A DNA stretch of 64,000 bases from Albimonas donghaensis (GTDB taxonomy: Bacteria > Pseudomonadota > Alphaproteobacteria > Rhodobacterales > Rhodobacteraceae), in the NCBI RefSeq assembly GCF_900106695.1, contig NZ_FNMZ01000002.1, positions 620,001 to 684,000 of the forward strand, in the 5' to 3' direction. Position 1 is the stretch's first letter. The number at the start of each line of letters is the position of its first letter. Shown piece by piece: positions 53,865-63,184 of the stretch. Position numbers and translations under genes: made by a program. A model generated the notes under the pieces. The model was not told the origin of the DNA and did no database searches. It was given only the letters and a program-made list of their open reading frames with translations.

Positions 53865-55802
53865 TCAGGACCGGCCCGGTTCCGCCGGGACCGCCGCGGT
53901 CGCCCGGGGCGCCGCCCGGCGGGACATCAACGCCGACACGGCCAGGACCGCGATCCCGGCCGCGGACACCGCATACTCCACCGCCATCGGCGCGACCTCG
54001 TGCAACGGCGCGATCATCGCGAAGCCCAGCCCGCCCCACGCCACGCGCATCGCCCCGCCCAGCGGCCGCAGCGCATGACCCACGATCCCGCCGGTCACCA
54101 GCACCAACGCCGCCAGCGCGCTGAAGAAGACATAGCCGATCTCCCAGGCCGTCCCGTCCAGCAGCAGCGCCGGCTTGTAGACGAAGAGGAAGGGCAGCAG
54201 ATAGGCGATCCAGCCGAAGCGGAAGCTCTGCAGCCCGGTCTTCAGCTGCGACGCCCCCGCGAGGCTCGCCGCCGCGAAGGCGGCCAGGGCGATCGGCGGC
54301 GTGATCATCGACAACATGCCGAAATAGAACACGAACATATGCGCCGCCAGCTGCGGGACCCCCAGCTGCACCAGCGCCGGCGCCGCCAGCGAGGCCAGCA
54401 GCAGGTAGACCCCCGTCGTCGGCAGTCCCAGCCCCAGCACGATCCCCACCAGCCCGGTGATCACCAGCAGCCCGAACAGGCTCTGATCCCCGAAGTCCAG
54501 CAGATACCAGGACAGCGCGAAGCCCAGCCCGGTGATCGACAGGAGCCCGATGATCATCCCCGCCGCCGCCGTGATCAGCAGCACGTCGCAGGTCGTCCGT
54601 CCGGTGGTCACCACCGCCCGCCCGGCCTCGGCCAGGGTCAGCCCGGCCCCGCCGAAAGCGCGCGAGATCACGCCCAGCGCCACCAGCTCGAACACCGTCC
54701 AGACCGCCGCCGCCTCCGCCCGCATCCGCAGCTCGAAGATCAGCGTCAGCAGGGTGGCGAAGGCCAGCACCGGGATCCAGCCGCGCCGCAGCACGACCCG
54801 CAGCCGCTGCCGGTCGAAATCGGCCAGCGAGGCGATGCGGTCCCGGCGCGCCAGGAAGTCGATCTGCACGAAGACCGAGATGTAATACAAAGCCGCCGGC
54901 AGCAGCGCCGCCAGCACGATCTCCCGGTAGGGCATCTGCAGCAGCTCGGCCATCAGGAAGGCCGCGGCCCCCATGATCGGCGGCATCAGCTGGCCGCCGG
55001 TGGAGGCGACGGCCTCGATCCCGCCGGCCTGCTCGGGCCGGAAGCCGGCGCGTTTCATCAGCGGGATGGTCATCACCCCGGTCGACATCACGTTGGACAC
55101 CGCCGACCCGGACACCGACCCCATCAGGGCGGAGGCCGCCACCGCCACCTTGGCCGTGTTGCCCGGCCCGTTCCCCGCCACGCGCAGCGCCAGCTGGGTG
55201 AAGAAATCGCCCCCGCCCACCGCGATCAGCATGCCGCCGAACAGCACGAAGACCACCACCACGAAGGCCGCGATCTGCAACGCCTGCCCCCAGGTGCCGG
55301 TGGAATCGACGCCGAGATAGCGCAGCACTTCGTCGAGCGGGATCGGCCGGCCGACCAGCGCGCCGGGCACGTGATCCCCGAACAGCGCGTAGAGGAACAG
55401 GACCGCGAAGATCCCCACCAGGGTCCAGCCGACCACCCGGCGCAGACCCTCCATCACGAGCCCGGTCACCACGACGCCCAGGATCAGAGCCTCGGTCTGA
55501 TGCAGGTGCGCGGCCTCGGTCAGGGTCGGAAACCGCAGGAACATGTAGACGCCCAGCCCGACGGAGCCGAGCCCCAGCGCCATGTCCAGCGCCGCCCGCG
55601 CGCCGCCCTTGCCCGACTGGCCGCGCAGATAGACCACGCCCATCGCGGCCCCAAGCATCCCGGCGGCCATCTGCTCGGGATAGATCAGCAGGCCGACCCG
55701 CGAGGGGACCGACAGCACCCACAGGATCGCCAGCGCGGGCGTGATCACGCAAAGCGCGGCGGCGAAGGCGTCGAGCGCCCGGTTGACGAAGGAGATCGGC
55801 AA
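53865..55802 (-). CDS. TRAP transporter fused permease (TAXI type)
   Basis: A 645-residue membrane protein that merges the small (DctQ, about four spans) and large (DctM, about twelve spans) TRAP permeases. Visible family segments are the GVDSTGTWGQALQIAAFVVVVFVLFGGMLIAVGGGDFFTQLA region, GSVSGSAVSNVMSTGVMTIPLMKRAGF, and GLGLPTTGVYLLLASLAAPALVQLGV. It imports organic acids using the Na+ gradient. The binding protein gene lies 125 nt upstream on the same strand. Confidence 0.94.
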   Translation of the reverse strand: MPISFVNRALDAFAAALCVITPALAILWVLSVPSRVGLLIYPEQMAAGMLGAAMGVVYLRGQSGKGGARAALDMALGLGSVGLGVYMFLRFPTLTEAAHLHQTEALILGVVVTGLVMEGLRRVVGWTLVGIFAVLFLYALFGDHVPGALVGRPIPLDEVLRYLGVDSTGTWGQALQIAAFVVVVFVLFGGMLIAVGGGDFFTQLALRVAGNGPGNTAKVAVAASALMGSVSGSAVSNVMSTGVMTIPLMKRAGFRPEQAGGIEAVASTGGQLMPPIMGAAAFLMAELLQMPYREIVLAALLPAALYYISVFVQIDFLARRDRIASLADFDRQRLRVVLRRGWIPVLAFATLLTLIFELRMRAEAAAVWTVFELVALGVISRAFGGAGLTLAEAGRAVVTTGRTTCDVLLITAAAGMIIGLLSITGLGFALSWYLLDFGDQSLFGLLVITGLVGIVLGLGLPTTGVYLLLASLAAPALVQLGVPQLAAHMFVFYFGMLSMITPPIALAAFAAASLAGASQLKTGLQSFRFGWIAYLLPFLFVYKPALLLDGTAWEIGYVFFSALAALVLVTGGIVGHALRPLGGAMRVAWGGLGFAMIAPLHEVAPMAVEYAVSAAGIAVLAVSALMSRRAAPRATAAVPAEPGRS

Positions 55803-55927
55803 GGTCGGTCAGGTCCCGGATCGGTCGGCGGCGCGCGCCTTCGGCGGAAAGGGCGGAAGTCGTCGAAGCCGCGGCGCCTCGGATGCGCCGCGGCCGGATT
55901 CAGGTCGCCAGGACCCGGAACGCGCGA

Positions 55928-56872
55928 TCACTCGCCCGCCCAGATGCCCTTGGACTCGTAGTAGGCGATGGCGGCGGGGTGGTAGGGCAGCGACCCGACC
56001 TCGGCCATGCCCTCGGGCGTGAACTCGGCCCAGAGCGGACCGTTGGCCTTCAGCGCCGCCTCGCCCTCGTAGAGCGCGGTCAGGACCTTGGTCACCACCT
56101 CATCCGACACGTCCTTGTTGGCGAACAGCGTGTAGGGGTAGTAGAACACCACCGTGTCGTCATTGGCGCCCGGCGCCGCCTTGCGCCCCTTCCAGTAGCG
56201 CAGCTTCGTGCCCGGAAGCGCCGCGTCCAGAACCTCGCCGTCGCCTTCCTTGAGGTTGAGGAAGGTGACGCCGCCCAACGCGGCCTCGATGTCGAAGGTG
56301 GGCTTGGAGCCGATGGCGGCGATGGTGACGTCCGTGGTCCCGTCCTTCACGCCCTGGAACATGGCGGGGAAGTTGGCGGTCGGCACCGACTCCACGTCGT
56401 CATAGGTCAGCCCCGCGGTGGCCAGCACCGCCGAGATCACGGTGTCGCCCAGCGATCCGGCCGGGAAGCGCGGCACCCGCTTGCCCGCCAGCCCGGCGAT
56501 GTCGGTGATCCCCAGCGAGGACGGGACCAGCAGCCCGGCGTTGAACGGAACCAGCGTGGCGACCATCTGGATATTGGGGTTGGGCTGGCCCTCGGACATG
56601 CCCGTGCCGTTGATGGCGTAGGAGGTCTGCGGATAGTTCGCGATCCCGAAATCCAGCCGCCCCGAGTCCACCAGCGGCAGATATTGCGAGGTGTTGGCCA
56701 GCGCCTGCGGGCGCACCATCAGGTCCGAGCCGCCCGAGATCACCGAGGCCAGCGCGGTCGAGATCTGCGCCGTGGCCCCGCCCTTGGTGGTGCCGAGCCC
56801 GACGGTCTGGGCCTGCGCGCCGGTCACGGCGGCGGCGGCGAAAGCGGCGGCGAGCGCCAGAGTTCTCAACAT
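55928..56872 (-). CDS. TAXI-family TRAP transporter solute-binding protein
   Basis: A 314-residue periplasmic protein with a signal peptide (MLRTLALAAAFAAAAVTGAQAQ), the TAXI signature GLGTTKGGATAQISTALASVIS, and DFGIANYPQTSYAINGTG, GKRVPRFPAGSLGDTVISAVLATAGL. It delivers substrate to the fused permease downstream. Substrate is unknown; glutamate/oxoglutarate-like acids are reported for some TAXI systems. Confidence 0.94.
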   Translation of the reverse strand: MLRTLALAAAFAAAAVTGAQAQTVGLGTTKGGATAQISTALASVISGGSDLMVRPQALANTSQYLPLVDSGRLDFGIANYPQTSYAINGTGMSEGQPNPNIQMVATLVPFNAGLLVPSSLGITDIAGLAGKRVPRFPAGSLGDTVISAVLATAGLTYDDVESVPTANFPAMFQGVKDGTTDVTIAAIGSKPTFDIEAALGGVTFLNLKEGDGEVLDAALPGTKLRYWKGRKAAPGANDDTVVFYYPYTLFANKDVSDEVVTKVLTALYEGEAALKANGPLWAEFTPEGMAEVGSLPYHPAAIAYYESKGIWAGE

Positions 56873-56974
56873 GGTCCCTGTCCTTTCGTCGTTGCGTCTG
56901 TCCGCGCCGCCCAGCCGGCCTGCGCGAGGGTCCGGCCCCCGACCGGCGGGTCGGGGACCGCGGTTCTCAGGCGA

Positions 56975-58156
56975 TCACTCGCAGCTGTCGGCGGGCGCCT
57001 CGGCGAACTTGGTCCACGCGCCGCCCTTGATCTCGATCACGTAGCCCGGCAGTTCGGCGTCATGCCCGGCGAAGCAGATGTCGTCGCCGACCACGCCCGA
57101 AAAGCGCACGCCCTCCATGGCCGCGGCGATCGCGGCGCGCTCCTCCTCCAGCTTCTCGGGGTCGCCGGTGACGCCGGCGGCCTCCATGATCTGCTTGAGC
57201 AGATACACGCCGTCATAGGCCTGCGCGTCGGAATGGTGCGCGCCCTTCTTGTGGATGCCGCGCTTGTCCAGTTCCTCCAGGAACCGGGCGTCGAAGGCGG
57301 CGGAGGCCTCGGTCCGGCCCTTCCAGAAGCCCGCGACCATCATCGTGCCCTCGCCCTCCGGGCCGAACAGCTCGACCACCACCGGGTCCGAGAAGATCTG
57401 GGAGCCGATGATCCGGCCCTCGAAGCCCTGGCGGCGCAGCTCCTTGATGACCTTGGAGGCGCTGTCGGGCAGGCCGGCGATGGCCACGAGATCCGGGTCG
57501 GCCTCAAGGATCTGGGCGGCCTGGGCGGACATGTCGAAGGATTTGTACTGCACCGGGATCGGGTCCATGACCTCGATCCCCGCGGCCTCCATCAGCGGCG
57601 GGTAGAGCTTGGTGCCCGCGGTGTTGGAGACGACCTCGTCCGACACGTAGATCACCGCCGCGGTCTCGGCGGGCAGGCCGGCGTCCTTGATGGCGGCGAG
57701 CAGGCGGGAGAACTGCTTGCTCTCGTCCTCGGTCAGCCGCCAGCCATAGGCGGACTTGTCGACCAGCCCGGGGGCGGAGGCGGCGGTGGGGATCATCAGC
57801 ACCCCGGCTCGGTCGGCCACGGTCAGCGCCACCCGGGTTTCGCCCGAGGAGAACGGCCCGAGGATCGCGAGCACCTCGTCATCCTGGATCAGCTTGCGCG
57901 CCCCCACCGCGGCCTGCTTGGGGTCGGAGCCGGTGTCGAAGCGGATCAGCTCGATCGGCTTGCCGTTGATGCCGCCGGCGGCGTTGATCTCCTCCACCGC
58001 GATGTCGAAGGCGGCCAGCGCGGGCTCTCCCGGCCCTTTCAGGAAGCCGGAGGTGACGCCGATATTGCCGATCTTGATGGTGTCGGCGGCGTGGGCCGGC
58101 AGGGCGAACGCCGCGATCGCGGCGGCTGCGGCCAGCAGGGCGGGTCTGAGGGTCAT
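56975..58156 (-). CDS. ABC transporter substrate-binding protein, branched-chain amino acid type
   Basis: A 393-residue LivJ/LivK-family periplasmic protein. Signal peptide MTLRPALLAAAAAIAAFALPAHA precedes IKIGNIGVTSGFLKGPGEPAL, EEINAAGGINGKPIELI, the DDEVLAILGPFSSGET ligand loop and YDGVYLLKQIMEAAG. The frame is open to 58213, but the ATG at 58156 has GGAG 7 nt upstream and begins the signal peptide. It is the last gene of the liv-type operon. The ligand could be an aromatic acid given the divergent catabolic genes. Confidence 0.93.
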   Translation of the reverse strand: MTLRPALLAAAAAIAAFALPAHAADTIKIGNIGVTSGFLKGPGEPALAAFDIAVEEINAAGGINGKPIELIRFDTGSDPKQAAVGARKLIQDDEVLAILGPFSSGETRVALTVADRAGVLMIPTAASAPGLVDKSAYGWRLTEDESKQFSRLLAAIKDAGLPAETAAVIYVSDEVVSNTAGTKLYPPLMEAAGIEVMDPIPVQYKSFDMSAQAAQILEADPDLVAIAGLPDSASKVIKELRRQGFEGRIIGSQIFSDPVVVELFGPEGEGTMMVAGFWKGRTEASAAFDARFLEELDKRGIHKKGAHHSDAQAYDGVYLLKQIMEAAGVTGDPEKLEEERAAIAAAMEGVRFSGVVGDDICFAGHDAELPGYVIEIKGGAWTKFAEAPADSCE

Positions 58157-58209
58157 CGGGCGCTCCTTCTTCGGTTGGGCTGCGCTGTGGGAATGGAAGG
58201 CGGAAAGCG

Positions 58210-58941
58210 TCATGCGGGGGCCGGGGCGGGATCGGCGCCGCCGCCCAGATAGGCCTCGGCCATGGAGGCGTCGGCGGCGAGCCGTTCGGCCGGGCCTTCG
58301 CGGGTGACCTGGCCCAGTTCCAGCACATAGCCGCGGGTCGCGGTTTCCAGCGCCATGTGGGTGTTCTGCTCGACCAGCAGGATCGACAGGCCCTCGGCGT
58401 TGATCTCCCGGATCAGGCCGAAGAGCCGCTCCACGAACAGCGGCGACAGGCCCAGCGAGGGCTCGTCCAGCATCACCAGGCTGGGGCGGGCGACCAGCGC
58501 CCGGCCCACCGCCAGCATCTGCTGCTCGCCGCCCGACAGCACCGAGGCGCGCATGTCCCGGCGCGAGGCGAGGTTGGGGAAACGGTCGTAGATCGCCTCC
58601 ACATCGCGGTTGAGCTTGTCGTCGCCGCGCAGGTAACCGCCCATCAGCAGGTTCTCATGCACGGTCATGGAGACGAAGATCTGCCGCCCCTCGGGCACCA
58701 GCGCGATGCCGGCGCGGACCCGCGCGGCGGCGCCCTGCCCGGTCAGGTCATGACCGTTATAGACGATCTGGCCGCCCGCCGGCTTCACCGCGCCCTGCAG
58801 CGCGCGCAGCAGGCTGGTCTTGCCCGCCCCGTTGGCGCCCAGCACGGTGACGATCTCCCCCGGCTCGACCCGCAGGGTCAGGCCGCGGACCGCGCGGGTG
58901 CGGCCGTAGGCGACCTCCAGCCCGGTGACTTCAAGCGACAT
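58210..58941 (-). CDS. livF: ABC transporter ATP-binding protein, LivF type
   Basis: A 243-residue ATPase with Walker A LGANGAGKTSLLRAL, LVPEGRQIFVSMTVHENL, signature LSGGEQQMLAVGRAL and Walker B LVMLDEPSLGLSP. The PEGR segment marks LivF. The frame is open to 59001; MSLEVTGLEV at 58941 was chosen, overlapping the end of livG by 11 nt. Confidence 0.94.
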   Translation of the reverse strand: MSLEVTGLEVAYGRTRAVRGLTLRVEPGEIVTVLGANGAGKTSLLRALQGAVKPAGGQIVYNGHDLTGQGAAARVRAGIALVPEGRQIFVSMTVHENLLMGGYLRGDDKLNRDVEAIYDRFPNLASRRDMRASVLSGGEQQMLAVGRALVARPSLVMLDEPSLGLSPLFVERLFGLIREINAEGLSILLVEQNTHMALETATRGYVLELGQVTREGPAERLAADASMAEAYLGGGADPAPAPA

Positions 58942-59710
58942 CGGCGGTCTCCCCCGAATGGCGGGCGCCGAGATAGGCTTCGAGCACCAGCGGATCCTCA
59001 TGCACCTGCGCGGTCGACCCGTCGTAGATCTTGCGGCCGAAGTTCAGCACCACGCAGCGGTCGCAAAGGGACCGCACCAGGCTCATGTCATGCTCCACCA
59101 CCAGCAGGGTGATCCCGGTCCCGGAGATGCGGGCGAGGAAGTCGCGAAGCTGCGCCGTCTCGGTCCCGTTGAGGCCGGCGGCGGGTTCGTCCAGCAGCAG
59201 CAGGCGGGGTTTGGCCGCCAGCGCGCGCACCAGCTCGATCTGCTTGCGGATGCCGTAGGGGAGGGTGGAGACGGTCTCGCCCATCCAGGCCTCCAGCCCC
59301 ATGTCGGCGATCAGCGCCTCCGCCTCGCGCCAGCTTTCGGAGCGGCCGAACAGCGTCAGCGGGCTCAGCATGGCGCCGAGGCCGGAGCGCCGGTGCTGCT
59401 GGCCGAGCATCACGTTCTCGACCACCGACAGATGCGGCATCAGGCGGATGTTCTGAAAGCTGCGGGCCATGCCCATGCCGATCCGGCGGCGCGACGGCGC
59501 GCCGTCGATCACCTGGCCGGCGAGCGTCACCGTCCCCTCGTCCTGCGGGAACACGCCGGTGAGCAGGTTGAACAGCGTGGTCTTGCCCGCGCCGTTGGGG
59601 CCGATCAGCGCGAGCCGCGCGCCCTCCTCGGCCTCGAAGCTCACGTCGGTGATGACCTGCACGCCGCCGAAGCTTTTCGACAGGCCCTCGACCTTGAGAA
59701 GGGCGGTCAT
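58931..59710 (-). CDS. livG: ABC transporter ATP-binding protein, LivG type
   Basis: A 259-residue ATPase with Walker A IGPNGAGKTTLFNLLTG, ARSFQNIRLMPHLSVVENVMLGQ, LPYGIRKQIELVRALAAKP in place of the canonical LSGGQ, as is usual for LivG, and Walker B LLLLDEPAAGLNGTE. Start set at 59710, overlapping the livM stop by 4 nt. Confidence 0.94.
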   Translation of the reverse strand: MTALLKVEGLSKSFGGVQVITDVSFEAEEGARLALIGPNGAGKTTLFNLLTGVFPQDEGTVTLAGQVIDGAPSRRRIGMGMARSFQNIRLMPHLSVVENVMLGQQHRRSGLGAMLSPLTLFGRSESWREAEALIADMGLEAWMGETVSTLPYGIRKQIELVRALAAKPRLLLLDEPAAGLNGTETAQLRDFLARISGTGITLLVVEHDMSLVRSLCDRCVVLNFGRKIYDGSTAQVHEDPLVLEAYLGARHSGETADVA

Positions 59711-60636
59711 TCGGCGGCCTCCCGCGTGGGGGCCGCGGCGGGGGACCGGCGGCGCGGGAAAGCGAACGTGTCGCGGGTCACCAGCCCCTCGGGGCGGAAC
59801 ACCATCATGGCGATGACCGCGGCGCCCAGCACCACGAAGCGCCAGCTTTCGTCGGGGGGAGAGATGTCGCCGGTGACGCCGAAGGCGGTCCAGATCGCCT
59901 CCTTCGCCGCGGGGAGGAAGGAGCGCATGGCCTCCGGCAGCAGGGTGAAGAAGGCGGCGCCGACCAGCGGCCCCCAAGCGGTCTGCGCCCCGCCCAGCAG
60001 GACGTAGAGCAGCACGTAGATGGACAGCGAGGCGTTGAAGCCCTGGATCTCCACATAGGAGAAGGCGTGGGCGTAGAGCCCGCCCGACAGCCCCGCCAGC
60101 GCCGCGCCCAGCGCGAAGGCCGCGACCCGCACGCCGCGCACGTTGACGCCCATCAGGTCGGCGACCACGTCGTCGTCATGCACCGACCGCACCGCCAGCC
60201 CGAAGCGGGTGGCCATCAGGTAGAAGACCAGCAGCGCGCAGGCCACCGCGGCGGCGACGGGGACCTGCCATTCGATATAGGCCGGCACCGGCAGGCCCAT
60301 GGCCCCGCCCAGCGTCTCGGAATTCAGGATCAGGCCGGCCACGACCTCGGCGAAGGCGAAGGTGCCCAGCACCAGGTAGACGCCCTTCAGCCGCAGGATC
60401 GGGATGGCGATGCCCATGCCGATGACGCCCGCGACGACCGTGCCCGCGGCGATGGTCCAGGCCGGCGACCAGTCCAGCTCGAAGCACAGCCAGGCCGCGG
60501 CGTAGGCGCCCAGCGCCTGAAAGCCCGCGCCGCCCAGGTTCAGCTGCCCGGTCGCCACCGCCAGGTAGATCCCGTAGGCGAAGACCACGTTGATCGCGAG
60601 GATGGTGACGATGCCCGTCCAGTAGCCGCTCATCAC
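59707..60636 (-). CDS. livM: Branched-chain amino acid-type ABC permease, LivM type
   Basis: A 309-residue permease with about nine membrane spans. It shows GQLNLGGAGFQALGAYAAAWL, LGTFAFAEVVAGLILNSE and a C-terminal basic tail; the ATPase-docking helix region is VRSVHDDDVVADLMGVNVRGVRVAAFALGAALAGLSGGLYAH. It overlaps livH by 4 nt and livG by 4 nt. Confidence 0.93.
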   Translation of the reverse strand: MMSGYWTGIVTILAINVVFAYGIYLAVATGQLNLGGAGFQALGAYAAAWLCFELDWSPAWTIAAGTVVAGVIGMGIAIPILRLKGVYLVLGTFAFAEVVAGLILNSETLGGAMGLPVPAYIEWQVPVAAAVACALLVFYLMATRFGLAVRSVHDDDVVADLMGVNVRGVRVAAFALGAALAGLSGGLYAHAFSYVEIQGFNASLSIYVLLYVLLGGAQTAWGPLVGAAFFTLLPEAMRSFLPAAKEAIWTAFGVTGDISPPDESWRFVVLGAAVIAMMVFRPEGLVTRDTFAFPRRRSPAAAPTREAAE

Positions 60637-61550
60637 AGCTTTCCCTTGCCGATGGCGTTATGGCCGAACAGGCCCTGCGGGCGGATCATCAGGGTCAGCA
60701 GCAGCGCCCCCCAGACGGTGGCCTGCACCGTGTCCGCGCCGAAGAAATGGATGGTGAGCATCTCGATCAGCCCGATCACGATGCCCCCGGCCACCGCGCC
60801 CCAGAGCGAGCCGAGCCCGCCCAGGACCATGCCGGCGATGGCCTTGGAGCCGATGTCCTCGCCCATCTGCGGCGAGACTTCGCCGTAGTTCACCGCGAAC
60901 AGCGACCCCGCCAGCCCGCAGAGCAGCCCGGTCAGCATGAACACCACCGGCACCACGCGCCGCGTGTCGACGCCCAGGATGCCGGCGGCGTCCGGGTTCT
61001 CGGCGATGGCGCGCAGGCCGCGGCCGATGCGGCTGGATTTCATCATCCAGGCGAGCCCCAGCACGATCAGCGCCACGACGACGAGGCTGATCACCTGCGG
61101 GATCCGGAAGAACAGCCCGCCGACCGAAAGCGTCAGGTCCGCGGAGGGCCCGGGGAACCGCTGCGCGTCGGAGCCGTAGCCGATGCGCACGAGGTTCTCG
61201 AGCACCAGCAGGAAGCCCAGCGAGGACACCAGCGGGATGGCGTGCTCGGTGGAATCGCCGTGCTTCGTGCGCAGGTAGCGGAAGGTGAACCGCTCCACGA
61301 CCAGCGAGGCCGCGATCGCCACCGCCACGCCCAGCGCCAGGGCCAGCGGCCAGGCCAGCGGCTCGGTCAGGCCGAAGGGAAGCCCCCAGGCGGCGAAGCT
61401 CCAGCCCATCATCGCGGCGAGCATGAACAGCGTGGGGATGGTGAAGTTGAGGAAGTTGAGAATGCCGATGGTGAGCGTGAAGGCCACCGCCACGGTCACG
61501 TAAACCGAACCCAGCATCAGCCCGTTGACCACCTGCTGGATCAGAAGCAT
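60633..61550 (-). CDS. livH: Branched-chain amino acid-type ABC permease, LivH type
   Basis: A 305-residue permease with about eight spans: LLIQQVVNGLMLGSVYVTVAVAFTLTIGILNFLNF at the start, then RAIAENPDAAGILGVDTRRVV (docking loop) and GLLCGLAGSLFAVNYGEVSPQMGE. ATG at 61550 was chosen as the conserved start; the frame is open to 61586. It is the first gene of the operon and lies 28 bp from two palindromic operator-like sites. Confidence 0.93.
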   Translation of the reverse strand: MLLIQQVVNGLMLGSVYVTVAVAFTLTIGILNFLNFTIPTLFMLAAMMGWSFAAWGLPFGLTEPLAWPLALALGVAVAIAASLVVERFTFRYLRTKHGDSTEHAIPLVSSLGFLLVLENLVRIGYGSDAQRFPGPSADLTLSVGGLFFRIPQVISLVVVALIVLGLAWMMKSSRIGRGLRAIAENPDAAGILGVDTRRVVPVVFMLTGLLCGLAGSLFAVNYGEVSPQMGEDIGSKAIAGMVLGGLGSLWGAVAGGIVIGLIEMLTIHFFGADTVQATVWGALLLTLMIRPQGLFGHNAIGKGKL

Positions 61551-61577
61551 CGGGCGCCCTCCGCGATCGGGCCGGAG

Positions 61578-61621
61578 TTTGTGCACAATGTGGAGACCTT
61601 ATCGTCGCCATTGTGTGCAAA
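61578..61621. promoter_or_regulatory. Paired operator-like palindromes upstream of livH
   Basis: TTTGTGCACAATG at 61578-61590 and CATTGTGTGCAAA at 61609-61621 form a large inverted repeat with two mismatches, and each holds a TTGTGCACAA-like palindrome. Their centres are 31 bp apart, about three helical turns, so one dimer pair could bind the same face. They lie 28-71 bp before livH. Confidence 0.55.
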
Positions 61622-61870
61622 GCCGATGCGCCTCGCGCCCAACGCGGGGTCAATCCAGCGCCCCCCACAGGCGTCGACCGAGGCCGCATCGCAGCCCTCC
61701 GCCCCTTTTCGCGCCACCGTCAGCCCCATCCAACGTCCCTTTTTCATGCAGCGCAGCAAACGCGCCAAGCTATTGATCGGAAACCTGCGCGAGGCGCTGT
61801 GCCGACCGGACCTACCTGGAAACTTCCGCCTGACCTTTTGCGAAAATTACCGTTGATATGTCCAGACATG

Positions 61871-61882
61871 TTGTGCACATTG
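61871..61882. promoter_or_regulatory. Third copy of the operator-like palindrome, before the monooxygenase gene
   Basis: TTGTGCACATTG matches the two sites near livH and lies 67 bp upstream of the divergent FAD monooxygenase start. The rest of the 61551-61949 intergenic region has no gene. Confidence 0.5.
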
Positions 61883-61949
61883 AGAGCGAGCCCGAACGCT
61901 GTCAAGCGAAACGTGCCAACGAAACGTCATCGAAAAGGAAGGCCGGGGA

Positions 61950-63155
61950 ATGAGCGAGGAGAACGCGCGGGTTCTGGTGGTGGGCGCAGGGCCCGTGGGA
62001 CTGGTGGCGGCCATGAGCCTCGCCGCCGAGGGCATTCCGGTCTCGGTCTTCGAGTCGAGCCGGGAGCTGCCCAAGGACCTCCGGGCCTCCACCTTCCACC
62101 CGCCGACGCTGGACATGCTGGACCGTTTCGGCGTGTCCGACCGGCTGGTGGAGCAGGGGCTGGTCTGCCCGAAATGGCAGTTCCGGGACCGTCAGGAAGG
62201 CGTCGTCGCCACCTTCGACCTGGGCCTTCTGGAAAGCGCCACGCGCCACCCCTACCGCCTGCAATGCGAGCAGTGGAAACTGACCGAGATGCTGCGCGAC
62301 CAGATCGCGGAGACGGGGCTGGCCGAAATCCACTACGAGGCCACCGCCGCCGACGTGACCCAGGACGCCGACGGCGTGAGCCTGACCGTAACCCGCGGCG
62401 ACGGCTCCTCCGAGATCCACAAGGGCGCCTATCTGATCGCCTGCGACGGCGCGCGCTCGGTGATCCGCAAGCGGCTTGGGATCGAGTTCGAGGGCATGAC
62501 CATCCCCGAGATCTTCCTCAGCATGTCGACGCATTTCGACTTCGCCGCGGCGATCCCCGACCTCGCCCCGATCGCCTATGTCACGGACCCCGAGGAATGG
62601 GCGGTGCTGCTGCGCACGCCGAGCCTGTGGCGGGTGCTGCTGCCCACCGACCCGGCCCAGACCGAGGCGCAGATCAAGGACCCGGACGCCATGCAGGCCC
62701 GGCTTCAGGCGCTGTGCCCCAACCCCGCGGGCTATGACATCGCCCATGCCACCGCCTACCGGGTGCATCAGCGGGTCGCCAAGAACTACGTCATGGGCCG
62801 GGTGTTCCTGGCCGGGGACAGCGCGCATCTCAACAACCCGCTGGGCGGAATGGGCATGAACGGCGGCGTCCACGACGCGGTGAACCTCGTCGAGAAGCTC
62901 GCCGCCGTGTGGCGGGGCGAGGCCGGGCCGGAGGTCTTCGGCCGCTACGAGCGTCAGCGCCGCCAGGTCTGCATCGACACCGTGCAGGCCCAGACCATCC
63001 GCAACCGCAAGATGCTGGCCGAGACCGACCCCGCCGCCCGCGCCGCCTTCCACGACGACATGCGCGCCACGGTCGAGGACCCGGCCCGCCATCGCGACTT
63101 CGTCATGCGATCCTCGATGATCCAGTCGCTGATCGACCTCGACGCCGTCGCCTGA
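61950..63155 (+). CDS. FAD-dependent monooxygenase (group A aromatic hydroxylase type)
   Basis: A 401-residue flavoprotein hydroxylase. It has the FAD dinucleotide motif VVGAGPVGLVAAMSLA, the DG motif YLIACDGARSVIRKRLG and the GD motif FLAGDSAHLNNPLGGMGMNGGVHDA, as in 4-hydroxybenzoate, 3-hydroxyphenylpropionate and 6-hydroxynicotinate hydroxylases. It uses NAD(P)H and O2 to hydroxylate an aromatic or related ring. The substrate is not readable. AAGGAAGG precedes the start, and the maleate-isomerase-family gene follows after 29 nt in what looks like a catabolic operon. Confidence 0.9.
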   Translation: MSEENARVLVVGAGPVGLVAAMSLAAEGIPVSVFESSRELPKDLRASTFHPPTLDMLDRFGVSDRLVEQGLVCPKWQFRDRQEGVVATFDLGLLESATRHPYRLQCEQWKLTEMLRDQIAETGLAEIHYEATAADVTQDADGVSLTVTRGDGSSEIHKGAYLIACDGARSVIRKRLGIEFEGMTIPEIFLSMSTHFDFAAAIPDLAPIAYVTDPEEWAVLLRTPSLWRVLLPTDPAQTEAQIKDPDAMQARLQALCPNPAGYDIAHATAYRVHQRVAKNYVMGRVFLAGDSAHLNNPLGGMGMNGGVHDAVNLVEKLAAVWRGEAGPEVFGRYERQRRQVCIDTVQAQTIRNRKMLAETDPAARAAFHDDMRATVEDPARHRDFVMRSSMIQSLIDLDAVA

Positions 63156-63184
63156 CCCGCCCCCAGACCAACAGGACCCAAAAG

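Noticed and set aside
54000-55961. 653-codon plus-strand frame opposite the TRAP permease
   Set aside because: His/Gln/Arg-rich mirror of a clear membrane protein gene.
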